From contig OY970261.1 of assembly GCA_963715635.1 (NCBI GenBank), forward strand, positions 248,001-312,000: a stretch of DNA of 64,000 nucleotides. The letters are read 5' to 3'. The DNA comes from JAPKZH01 sp963715635 (GTDB lineage Bacteria; Acidobacteriota; Aminicenantia; Aminicenantales; UBA4085). Positions 23,668 to 30,834 of the stretch are shown piece by piece; position 1 is the first letter of the stretch; every line of letters begins with the position of its first letter. The notes beneath the pieces were generated by a model. It was not told where the DNA came from and did not search any database. It saw only the letters and a list, made by a program, of their open reading frames with translations. The position numbers and the translations under genes were made by a program.

Positions 23668-24672
23668 TTAGGCGTGCCGCTCCGACCCCTTATCGAGGCC
23701 CTTGATCTTGCGGGCGTCGGCGAGCAGCCATTCTTGGGTGAAAAGATGCTCCCGCTTGAGGGCTAGGTTGAGCCTGAGTTGGTCCTTGATCTCTCCCTCG
23801 GGCATCATCGCCGTCAGCTGCTCATACTTAGCGATCAGATTTTGTTCGGCGGGGACTAGGGTTTTTAAAGTGGACAGCCGGCTGCGTCCGGGATACGAAA
23901 CGGGCATGGGGCGCAAGCTTTTTTCCTCTCCGCCGGACCGCTTCTCCGCATTCTCGATGCGGACGACGGTGCCCATCTTGACCAGCAGCCCGGAATTCTT
24001 GTCCCAGTGCCTCATGTGGTTGATGGAGTTTTTAAAAAGGCGCTGGCTGAGGTCCTGGTGGTCGCTGAAGAGGATGACATATTTGAGATAGCGATGCATG
24101 ATCTCGTTCTCGAGCCGCATGATGTCATGGAGGAGAGCGGCTTCGCCCCGGCCGTCGATCTCGGGATTGGCTGGAAAACAGAGGGCTTCGGCATGGCCGT
24201 GTTTTTCGAGGGTTTCGATCATAACCTCGAACTGTTTGGAATGGCGGACCTCATCGCAGGAAATGTTGAGGATCATGTTGAGGACCTTCGGGAAGAGGCC
24301 TTTTTTAAATCGGGCGGTCTGGTAAAGGTCGGTCACCTGGTCCTCGGTCGTCTTGTCCCGCTTGAGGTTATCGATGATCTTCGGATAGCGGATGACATCG
24401 TCGGTTTTAAAGGTGGGGACGCCTCCCATCTGGGTGATGATGATGCCCAGCTGGAGGGCGTGATACATTTCGTCGATCCCGATCTGGATCGTCTGGGCCC
24501 GCACATCCATCCTGTGCTTCATCACCGGGTCTTCGTAAAAGAATTTTGCCTTGGGCATGGAATAGGCATGGAGGAGATACTCGAAGCTCACGGCCCATTC
24601 ATGGGCTAGGGCGACGTTCAGCAGCTCGACGGTGTCCTTCCTGGCGGCGATGATGTGCCCAATTTTTTTCAT
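23668..24672 (-). CDS. Ferritin-like diiron-fold protein
   Basis: 334 residues. Helices carry metal-ligand patterns: ALAHEWAVSFEYLLH (about 22-36), GIDEMYHALQLG (about 65-76), ISCDEVRHSKQFE (about 143-155) and LENEIMHRYLKYV (about 188-200). This suggests a four-helix ferritin/bacterioferritin-like bundle with two E..H sites. A linker and two further helices make up the C-terminal 110 residues and are not typical. Strong ribosome site AGGAGG. It is the first gene of a pair with a flavin reductase; a storage, peroxide-scavenging or oxidase role is possible but not shown by the sequence. Confidence 0.68.
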   Translation of the reverse strand: MKKIGHIIAARKDTVELLNVALAHEWAVSFEYLLHAYSMPKAKFFYEDPVMKHRMDVRAQTIQIGIDEMYHALQLGIIITQMGGVPTFKTDDVIRYPKIIDNLKRDKTTEDQVTDLYQTARFKKGLFPKVLNMILNISCDEVRHSKQFEVMIETLEKHGHAEALCFPANPEIDGRGEAALLHDIMRLENEIMHRYLKYVILFSDHQDLSQRLFKNSINHMRHWDKNSGLLVKMGTVVRIENAEKRSGGEEKSLRPMPVSYPGRSRLSTLKTLVPAEQNLIAKYEQLTAMMPEGEIKDQLRLNLALKREHLFTQEWLLADARKIKGLDKGSERHA

Positions 24673-24703
24673 GGGCGGACCTCCTTGAGCCCTGTGCCAT
24701 CAA

Positions 24704-24732
24704 ATTATAGTCAGGTTTTGAAATAAAAGCAA
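24704..24732 (-). promoter_or_regulatory. Sigma-70 promoter of ferritin-like/flavin reductase operon
   Basis: On the minus strand, TTGCTT (24727-24732), 17-bp spacer and TATAAT (24704-24709). This leaves a leader of about 25 bases that contains the AGGAGG ribosome site. Confidence 0.65.
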
Positions 24733-24784
24733 AACAAGGCTCGGGGTGAGTCCCTCGGAAAGACGCGCATTTTCCCACTTGCGA

Positions 24785-24880
24785 AATTTGGAGGGGAAGA
24801 CCCCTTCCAACGGTCGCTTCGCTCCCTGCCTCCCCTTCTCGGTCTTGCGCCCTGCGACCAAAGGGGCACACCCCCTTGGA
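24785..24880 (-). repeat. Dispersed repeat, copy B (inverted)
   Basis: Read on the minus strand it runs TCCAAGGG...TTTGGTCGCAGGGC, then CCGAGAAGGGGAGGCAGGGA, GCGACCGTTGGAAGGGG and TCTTCCCCTCCAAATT. These blocks match copies A (30705-30834) and C (61732-61833) in the same order. The 3' end is itself a hairpin (TTGGAAGGGG/CCCCTCCAA). This copy is intergenic, about 50 bases upstream of the ferritin operon promoter. Confidence 0.8.
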
Positions 24881-25307
24881 ACCCCCGCGGATTTGTTAAA
24901 AACAAATCCACAAAATGCGCTTTTTATTATTTTATCTATGTGGGCTCCGCTGCGGCCGGCTTTCTACGGGACTTACCCCTCGCTCAGCTTAAAATCTAAG
25001 GGTTAGTCGCACTGATTTGTCTGGGGGAGGAAAAGCACGGCCAAATTCACCCCAAAATTGATCCCGAGAGGTGATTGATCGCCCATCCTCCTTATGCCAG
25101 CATAGGGGCATTCGCAGCCTTTCGGTGCGACGAGACCTCATCCAAGGCTACGCCGAGGTTGTGAAAAGGGGAGAGGGCAGCGGGCCCTCTCCCGACCCCT
25201 CCTTTCAAAGGGCTCCCTTGACTCGCTATTGAATCAAGGGAGAACTTCATATTGCATTTTTTGGCCATTCCGTGTAACTAATACAAACGGATCCGAAGTG
25301 CAATCCG
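24881..25307. other. Non-coding region with several hairpins
   Basis: No credible gene. It contains a perfect hairpin GGGAGAGGGC (25168-25177) / GCCCTCTCCC (25184-25193), and CTCCCTTGA (25213-25221) / TCAAGGGAG (25234-25242). A possible promoter TTGCAT-17-TAACTA (about 25252-25280) would serve the MEMO gene. Confidence 0.4.
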
Positions 25308-26534
25308 ATGGACAGCCCCATTCCCAAACTGCGGACAGACCTTGAGATCATGCCCACGACTTACCAGGGTCAACAGGCTTATATCATCCGGGATTTTCTG
25401 GGGTTGATTCAAAAGCCGTTGCTCCTCGAGGGAGACGCGTTGAACCTGCTGAGCCTGGCAGACGGGAAGCGCACCGTCCGCGATATCCAGCTGCTGCTCA
25501 TGCGCAGAGGAGGGGGCGTGTTCATCAGCGCCGAAAGCATCCAAAATCAGTTCGCCGAGCTAGACCGGGTCCATTTGCTGGACAGCGACCGCTACCGCGG
25601 TCAAAAGAAGCAACTCGCCGATTCATACGCCAAGCTCAAGGTCCGAGCGGCCGCCCATGCCGGCCAAAGTTTTCCGGACTCGAAAAAAGACCTGGAGCGC
25701 TTTCTGGATTCCATCCTGGAACTCGGAGAAGACGGGCCGGAAAAAAAGGACGGCGAGGCCGTCTGCGCGCTGGCGGCTCCCCATATTGACTTCGGTGTCG
25801 GCGGAAAGATCTATGGCCAAGCCTATCGCGCCCTCCGGCATCTCCAACCTCAAAAGATCATCGTGCTCGGCACCGGGCACAGCCTCGAGAGCGGATATTT
25901 TTCTCTGACCGAAAAAGATTTTGAGACCCCCCTGGGCCGGACGCGGACAGACAAGGCTTCGGTCGAAGCCCTCAGACATGCCGGAGCCAGGGCCGTTGCC
26001 CCGGATGACCTCGCCCACCGCCGGGAGCATTCCATCGAATTCCAGGTCATTTTTCTCCAGCGCTTGTTCGGGACGGATTTTGTTCTCATTCCCATTCTCT
26101 GCGGGTCCTTCACGGCCAAACTCTTCCGGGTTTCCCGCGCTTCAAAAATTCCCGGCGTCGGAGATTTTCTGCGGGCTTTAACAGGGATCCTTGCCGAAAA
26201 CGGCGATCGCCTGCTCATTGTGGCCGGCATCGATTTTTCTCATATTGGGCCCAAATTCGGCCATCGGCGGCCGGCCGCTTCGATGCTGCTGGAGGCGAAG
26301 CGGCATGACCAGGCTTTGATCGAGGCCTGCGCCAAGGGCGACGCCGAAGCGTTGTGGGCGGAATCGAAGCGGGTCAGGGATGAATACAATGTCTGCGGCT
26401 TCTCCTCTCTAGCCTGCCTCCTGGAGGTCCTGCCTTCTGCGCGCGGCGTCCTTCTCGGTTATGATTTCTGGCAGGAGCCGGAGACGCAGTCGGCCGTCAG
26501 CTTCGCCGCCATCCAGTTCGTAAAGAAATCCTAA
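25308..26534 (+). CDS. MEMO1-family (AmmeMemoRadiSam protein B) with N-terminal helical domain
   Basis: 408 residues. The MEMO core (about 145-405) shows APHIDFGVGGKIYGQAYRAL, VLGTGHSLESGYF, REHSIEFQVIFLQRLFG, IPILCGSF, VAGIDFSHIGPKFGH and the C-terminal block ending QSAVSFAAIQF; the His and Cys residues match the family's putative metal site. The N-terminal 130 residues (LLEGDALNLLSLADGKRTVRDIQLLL, then FAELDRVHLLDSDRY) resemble a PqqD/RRE-like winged helix; this is inference. AmmeMemoRadiSam protein A and the radical SAM partner are not in the window. It is followed 11 bases later by an M64 peptidase gene with a strong ribosome site, so they are co-transcribed. Confidence 0.82.
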   Translation: MDSPIPKLRTDLEIMPTTYQGQQAYIIRDFLGLIQKPLLLEGDALNLLSLADGKRTVRDIQLLLMRRGGGVFISAESIQNQFAELDRVHLLDSDRYRGQKKQLADSYAKLKVRAAAHAGQSFPDSKKDLERFLDSILELGEDGPEKKDGEAVCALAAPHIDFGVGGKIYGQAYRALRHLQPQKIIVLGTGHSLESGYFSLTEKDFETPLGRTRTDKASVEALRHAGARAVAPDDLAHRREHSIEFQVIFLQRLFGTDFVLIPILCGSFTAKLFRVSRASKIPGVGDFLRALTGILAENGDRLLIVAGIDFSHIGPKFGHRRPAASMLLEAKRHDQALIEACAKGDAEALWAESKRVRDEYNVCGFSSLACLLEVLPSARGVLLGYDFWQEPETQSAVSFAAIQFVKKS

Positions 26535-26545
26535 GGAGGTTTTTT

Positions 26546-28018
26546 ATGAAGATTCGAATTTATGGGCTCTTGGTCGTTTTCCTTCATCCCGTGTTTGGGT
26601 TTTCCCAATCCGGCGTGAACTTCGACAGATACTTTATCGACAAAACCATGCGCGTGGACTATTTTCATATCGGCAATGCTAAAGAGGAAATGGTCACGCT
26701 GGATCAGGTCTATCAACAGGGCTTCTGGGCCGGCAGCAAGAAAAATCTGATCGACGGATTCGACAACGGCCGCACCTACATCAAGGTCTACGATTCAGCC
26801 TCGGGCACGCTCATTTTTTCCAAGGGGTTCGACAGTTATTTTGGAGAGTACCAGACCACGGATGCCGCCGGGCGCGGCGTGAAGAGGACCTATCATGAAT
26901 CCGCGCTCATCCCCTATCCCAAAGGCAAAATCAAGCTTAGCCTCGAGTCCCGCGACCGACAGAACCTCTTCCATCCGGTCTTCAACGATGAGATCGACCC
27001 GGCTTCGACCGGCATCCTCAAGAAGCCCGTGTCATCGGGCGTGAAAGTGTTCGAGCTCCTCAAAAGCGGCGACCCCCACCAGAAAGTCGATATCGCTTTC
27101 ATCGCGGAAGGCTATACGCTGAACGAGGAGGCGAAGCTCAAGGCCGACCTGGACAGGTTCGTCCAGGTCCTTTTCAAGCTGGAGCCTTACAAAAGCCGGA
27201 AAAATCAATTCAATATCTACGGCGTTTTCAAGCCCTCGGACGAAAGCGGCTGCGATGAGCCGAGTCACGGCAGTTTCAAGAACACCGCCCTGAACGCCAG
27301 CTTTGATTCGCTCGGCTCGGAGCGCTACGTTCTCACCGAAGACAACAAGAGTCTCCGGGACATCGCCTGCCACGTTCCCTATGACACGCTCTTCATCATG
27401 GTCAATCACAAGCGCTACGGCGGCGGAGGCATCTACAATTTCTTCTGCACGTTCACCGTGGACAATCAGTGGTACGAATACCTCTTTCTCCACGAATTCG
27501 GCCATTCCTTCGCCGGGCTCGCCGACGAATATTACACCTCGGATGTCGCTTACAATGAATTCTATCCCAAGGGCGTCGAGCCCCGGGAGGCCAATATCAC
27601 GGCGCTTCTTGATCCCAAGAACCTGAAATGGAAAAAGCTGGCCACGCCGGGCCTGGCCGTCCCCACGCCGTGGGAGAAAGACGAGTTTGACAGGAAGGAT
27701 AACGCCTACCAGAAGGTCCGCCGGGATATTAACCTAAAAATCGCCACCATGAAACGGAGCGGCGCACCGGCGGCCGAAGTGGCCAAAGTAGAGGCAGAGT
27801 CCGAACGGCTGTCCAAAGAACAGGCCGATTGGGTCGATGCCTTTTTGGCCAAGAGCAAGTTTGCCGGGAAAGTCGGCGTTTTTGAAGGCGCGGGCTATGC
27901 GGCCAAAGGCCTGTACCGTCCGGCCGTGGACTGCCTGATGTTCACCAAGGGGACGAAGCCCCTCTGCCCGGTCTGCCAAGAGGCGGTCCGCCGGATGATC
28001 CAATATTATTGTGAATGA
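26546..28018 (+). CDS. Secreted M64 family (IgA peptidase-like) zinc metallopeptidase
   Basis: 490 residues. Signal peptide 1-20 (ends VFGFSQ), an N-terminal beta domain (about 20-165, M64_N type) and the M64 catalytic domain: VDIAFIAEGYTLNEEAKLKAD, FNIYGVFKPSDESGCDEP, then the zinc site HEFGHSFAGLADEYY near residue 316 (HExxHxxG..D). The C-terminus CPVCQEAVRRMIQYY is typical of the family. M64 enzymes are secreted endopeptidases. Preceded by TAAGGAGG in the ribosome site region, 11 bases after the MEMO gene. Confidence 0.9.
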   Translation: MKIRIYGLLVVFLHPVFGFSQSGVNFDRYFIDKTMRVDYFHIGNAKEEMVTLDQVYQQGFWAGSKKNLIDGFDNGRTYIKVYDSASGTLIFSKGFDSYFGEYQTTDAAGRGVKRTYHESALIPYPKGKIKLSLESRDRQNLFHPVFNDEIDPASTGILKKPVSSGVKVFELLKSGDPHQKVDIAFIAEGYTLNEEAKLKADLDRFVQVLFKLEPYKSRKNQFNIYGVFKPSDESGCDEPSHGSFKNTALNASFDSLGSERYVLTEDNKSLRDIACHVPYDTLFIMVNHKRYGGGGIYNFFCTFTVDNQWYEYLFLHEFGHSFAGLADEYYTSDVAYNEFYPKGVEPREANITALLDPKNLKWKKLATPGLAVPTPWEKDEFDRKDNAYQKVRRDINLKIATMKRSGAPAAEVAKVEAESERLSKEQADWVDAFLAKSKFAGKVGVFEGAGYAAKGLYRPAVDCLMFTKGTKPLCPVCQEAVRRMIQYYCE

Positions 28019-28054
28019 GCTGTCTTTGATTTTCTGGATGTAAAGGAGGACATC

Positions 28055-28930
28055 ATGATTCGCAAAATTCTTCGGCCGATGGTCCCGTTGGTTCTTCTCG
28101 TTTCCATGATTTATTCTGCCGCGTTCTCGGCGCAGGCCGACCGCCGCGCCGCGCTTTACGACCTGGCCGCCAATCTGGTACAGCTGGCTGCCAGCCTGGC
28201 TCAGGATAGCTTCGAGCACTTCAAAGGCTGGAATGGGACGATCTCCGACCAGGAGCAGGCCATCCTGTTTAAATCGGAGGCCTTTGCCGCTTCCTGCCGC
28301 CTCTTTTTGAAGCTGGCCGAAGCCCGCTCGGGATATTTCCGGGAAGACTTCGTGAGGACGAATATCTACAATGCCTTCACCTACCTGGCCGGCTCGTTCA
28401 ACGAACTGGAAGAGGAGATGCGCAGGGGCGGCGTGATGCCGTACGCGCTTGCAGACTGCCGCAAAATTCTCAGCCGCATAGAGCGTGAATTTTCGCAGTG
28501 GCCGGCGGCGGACAACCTGGCCTACCTCGACCAAAAATATGTCAAAGCCAGGAATGCCGCGGTGTATCTGATCGAACGCAGAGCCATCGGCAATTATGTT
28601 CGCCTTCCTTTCAAGAACTTGGAGAGCTTGTGGCGTTACAACTATGACCGCAATCGGGGCAAGGACCCCTGGGCGTATCTGGTCGAGGTTTCCTATGACA
28701 CCTTGGAGAAGATGAAAGTCGGCCAGATGATTGACGTGACGTTTGAGGGCCGGATGATCATCGAGCAGAGCTCGCGCAGCAACCGCCCGGTCTATTTGAT
28801 CGAACGGGGGAAAAAACGGGGGCTGACGAATGCCCAGCTCGTCAACCGATACGGCGGCTGGAGCAAAGTCTATGAAGTGCCCCGCGAGGTCGTCGATAGT
28901 TACCCGGACGGTGATCCGATTGAACGATGA
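28055..28930 (+). CDS. Secreted helical protein of unknown function
   Basis: 291 residues. Signal peptide ending AAFSAQA, then mostly alpha-helical sequence, ending in a short module KKRGLTNAQLVNRYGGW...YEVPREVVDSYPDGDPI. This module resembles repeats of secreted and wall-associated proteins of the form (K)RxLTxxxL..YGG...V..VP...L..YPxGxxI. No catalytic motif is seen. Ribosome site AAAGGAGG. It follows the M64 peptidase by 36 bases and is probably in the same operon, which makes it a candidate substrate or partner; this is inference. Confidence 0.65.
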   Translation: MIRKILRPMVPLVLLVSMIYSAAFSAQADRRAALYDLAANLVQLAASLAQDSFEHFKGWNGTISDQEQAILFKSEAFAASCRLFLKLAEARSGYFREDFVRTNIYNAFTYLAGSFNELEEEMRRGGVMPYALADCRKILSRIEREFSQWPAADNLAYLDQKYVKARNAAVYLIERRAIGNYVRLPFKNLESLWRYNYDRNRGKDPWAYLVEVSYDTLEKMKVGQMIDVTFEGRMIIEQSSRSNRPVYLIERGKKRGLTNAQLVNRYGGWSKVYEVPREVVDSYPDGDPIER

Positions 28931-29277
28931 TGCCGCGGACGAAGCGGCGCAGCGGGGCGGGGAGACCATGGAGGAGGGGAGGAGAAGTGCGGGCTGTTGT
29001 CAGCAAAAGGGGGGTTGATGATGGGAACCAAAAAGGTGGGGGCTTTCTCCAGCCCGCGCAAGAAAGCCATACTTATTATAACTCGGAAAATTCAAAACGC
29101 AAGCAAAATTTTTAAAATTCGGAAAAAATTTTTTTTCGCTGAAAGTCTTCTTGACAACGTCGCCTTTTTTATATATTACTTGGACAAGACATAATCATGA
29201 ATCCAGTGAGATGAGAAGACAAAGAATGTGGACGTATGGAACGGGCCGAACTCAATTCAATTTGGAGGTTAAATAAA
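28931..29277. other. Intergenic region with promoter of the small protein gene
   Basis: The left part is GC-rich with no believable gene. A hairpin GGCTTTCT/AGAAAGCC (about 29040-29067) could end the upstream operon. The right part is AT-rich and holds the promoter listed at 29151-29179. Confidence 0.45.
29151..29179 (+). promoter_or_regulatory. Sigma-70 promoter upstream of small conserved protein
   Basis: A perfect TTGACA (29151-29156) is followed after 17 bases by TATTAC (29174-29179), with an AT-rich upstream tract that could act as an UP element. This leaves a leader of about 90 bases before the ATG at 29278. Confidence 0.6.
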
Positions 29278-29475
29278 ATGGCATTTGAATTCAAAAATTC
29301 CAAAGGGGTGGCCTACTTTCTTCACTCCAGAGAAGTAACGCTCAAGGGGGGCCGCAAGCAGAGAATCTTCTATTTCGCCCGCGATGTCCGGCCCGACGCC
29401 TTGGATGCCGTTCCGGAAGGATACAAGGTCATCGAGACCACCAAAACCGGAATGCCCATTCTTAAGAAAAAATAA
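29278..29475 (+). CDS. Small conserved protein of unknown function (65 aa)
   Basis: 65 residues beginning MAFEFKNSKGVAYFLHSREV, with a basic middle (LKGGRKQRIFYFARDV) and a Lys-rich end GMPILKKK. I recall similar 60-70 residue proteins of unknown function in several phyla; no named domain. The ATG at 29278 is chosen because TTGGAGG lies upstream; the frame opens 14 codons earlier without a ribosome site. A strong promoter precedes it and a perfect 12-bp hairpin follows, so it is a stand-alone, probably well-expressed gene. Confidence 0.75.
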   Translation: MAFEFKNSKGVAYFLHSREVTLKGGRKQRIFYFARDVRPDALDAVPEGYKVIETTKTGMPILKKK

Positions 29476-29498
29476 ATCCTCTTCATTTTTCGGGGGAC

Positions 29499-29537
29499 GG
29501 TACCGATCCGGTCCGGCGACGGTTTCGGATCGGTACC
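29499..29537 (+). terminator. 12-bp perfect hairpin after small protein gene
   Basis: GGTACCGATCCG (29499-29510) and CGGATCGGTACC (29526-29537) with a 15-base loop. Only a weak pyrimidine tract follows, so it may stabilise the 3' end or end transcription weakly. Confidence 0.5.
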
Positions 29538-29594
29538 CTCCCTGTTTCTCTCTCCCTTGTCGGTCATGCCCGGGCTTGACTCCTGTCAAAGGCT

Positions 29595-29623
29595 TTGACG
29601 CAAAATTCTCTTCTGAGTATACT
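29595..29623 (+). promoter_or_regulatory. Promoter of sugar ABC operon, predicts leaderless mRNA
   Basis: TTGACG (29595-29600), 17-bp spacer and TATACT (29618-29623). The ATG at 29630 begins 6 bases after the -10 box, where the first transcribed base would be. There is no ribosome site upstream of that ATG. Confidence 0.7.
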
Positions 29624-29629
29624 CGTAGC

Positions 29630-30628
29630 ATGAACGGTCCATCCCAAAAAATCGTCCTGTTATTGATCTGCCTCAGCCTTGTCCTGACGGGCTGCGGAAA
29701 GAACCAGGGAACGTCCTCGGCGCAAAGTCCAGCCAAGGTCATTAAAATCGCCGTGATCCCCAAGGGGATGACGCATGAATTCTGGAAGTCCATCCATGCC
29801 GGCGCCCAGCAGGCCGCGCGCGAGCAGGGCGTCGAGATCATCTGGAAGGGACCGCAGAAAGAGGATGACCGCGCCCAGCAGATCACGGTCGTGGAGGATG
29901 TCATCAGCCGCGGCGTGGACGGCATCGTCCTGGCGCCGCTCGACGACCGGGCCCTTCGGCGTCCCGTCCAGGATGCCATGCGCGAGAAGATCCCTGTGGT
30001 CATCATCGACTCCGGGCTGCAGGGAAAGGACTACCTCAGCTTCGTGGCCACGGACAATTATCAAGGGGGGGTCCTCGGCGCGAAACGATTGGGCGAGCTC
30101 CTGAATGGAAGAGGCAAGGTCTTTCTCATCCGCTACCAGGAAGGATCGGCCTCGACGACAGAACGGGAACAGGGCTTTCTGGATACCGTCCGGAAGGAAA
30201 TCCCGGGCTTCACGCTTCTCGTCAAAGACCAGTACGCGGGCACGACGACCGAGTCCGCCTACCAGATGGCCGAAAACTTGATCGGCCGTTTTCCCGACGT
30301 CGAAGGCATTTTCTGTCCCAATGAATCCAGCACCTTCGGGACGCTGCGCGCCCTCCAGGAGTCGCAGCTGGCGGGCAAAGTCAAGTTTGTCGGCTTCGAC
30401 AGCTCGCCCAAGCTCGTCCAGGCCCTCCGGGACGGCCATCTTCACGGTTTGATCCTTCAGAACCCCGTGAAAATGGGCTATCTGGGCGTCACCGAAATGG
30501 TGCAGTATCTTCGCGGCCAGAAAATTCCCGAGCGCGTGGACACGGGCGTTTATCTCGCGACCAAAGAAAATATGGACACGCCGGAGATCAAAGCCCTTCT
30601 TTCTCCGGACCTCTCAATCCTGGATTGA
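29630..30628 (+). CDS. Sugar ABC transporter substrate-binding lipoprotein (RbsB-like)
   Basis: 332 residues from the ATG at 29630. Lipoprotein signal with lipobox LTGC near residue 20, then a type I periplasmic binding fold: VIPKGMTHEFWKSIHAGAQQAAREQGVEIIWKGP, GVDGIVLAPLDD, FVATDNYQGG, FCPNESSTFGTLRAL and VKFVGFDSS. It matches the ribose/xylose/galactose-binding group (substrate-binding component for RbsA/RbsC-type importers). It is the first gene of an operon with ATPase, permease and a GHMP sugar kinase. The specific sugar is not determinable. Confidence 0.88.
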   Translation: MNGPSQKIVLLLICLSLVLTGCGKNQGTSSAQSPAKVIKIAVIPKGMTHEFWKSIHAGAQQAAREQGVEIIWKGPQKEDDRAQQITVVEDVISRGVDGIVLAPLDDRALRRPVQDAMREKIPVVIIDSGLQGKDYLSFVATDNYQGGVLGAKRLGELLNGRGKVFLIRYQEGSASTTEREQGFLDTVRKEIPGFTLLVKDQYAGTTTESAYQMAENLIGRFPDVEGIFCPNESSTFGTLRALQESQLAGKVKFVGFDSSPKLVQALRDGHLHGLILQNPVKMGYLGVTEMVQYLRGQKIPERVDTGVYLATKENMDTPEIKALLSPDLSILD

Positions 30629-30704
30629 TGAATCACAATCAGACCGGAGACCAATCTGTTCTCACGTTCATTTTTTTTCTGTTAAGAACAGATTGGTCGG
30701 GGAA

Positions 30705-30834
30705 TCCAAGGGAGTATACCCCCTTGGTCGCAGGGCAGGAGTTCTTTTCCCCCCCGAGAAGGGGAGGCAGGGAGCGACTATGAAATCGGAGCGACCGTTG
30801 GAAGGGGGAATGCGGAGCGATTCCCCCTCCAAAA
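30705..30834 (+). repeat. Dispersed repeat, copy A
   Basis: TCCAAGGGAG..., TTGGTCGCAGGGC (30724-30736), CCGAGAAGGGGAGGCAGGGA, GCGACCGTTGGAAGGGG and CCCCCTCCAAAA occur in the same order as in copies B and C. This copy covers the ribosome site and the ATG (30780) that I assign to the ATPase gene, plus its first 18 or so codons. It also has extra bases (CTATGAAATCGGA) in the middle that copies B and C lack. Confidence 0.8.

Noticed and set aside
27734..28969. 411-codon open frame on the minus strand
   Set aside because: Antisense to the M64 peptidase end and the secreted protein gene, both of which have signal peptides, ribosome sites and family motifs.
30693..30779. Upstream ATG for the ABC ATPase gene
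   Set aside because: The extra residues are pure repeat sequence and there is no ribosome site; the ATG at 30780 is better supported.
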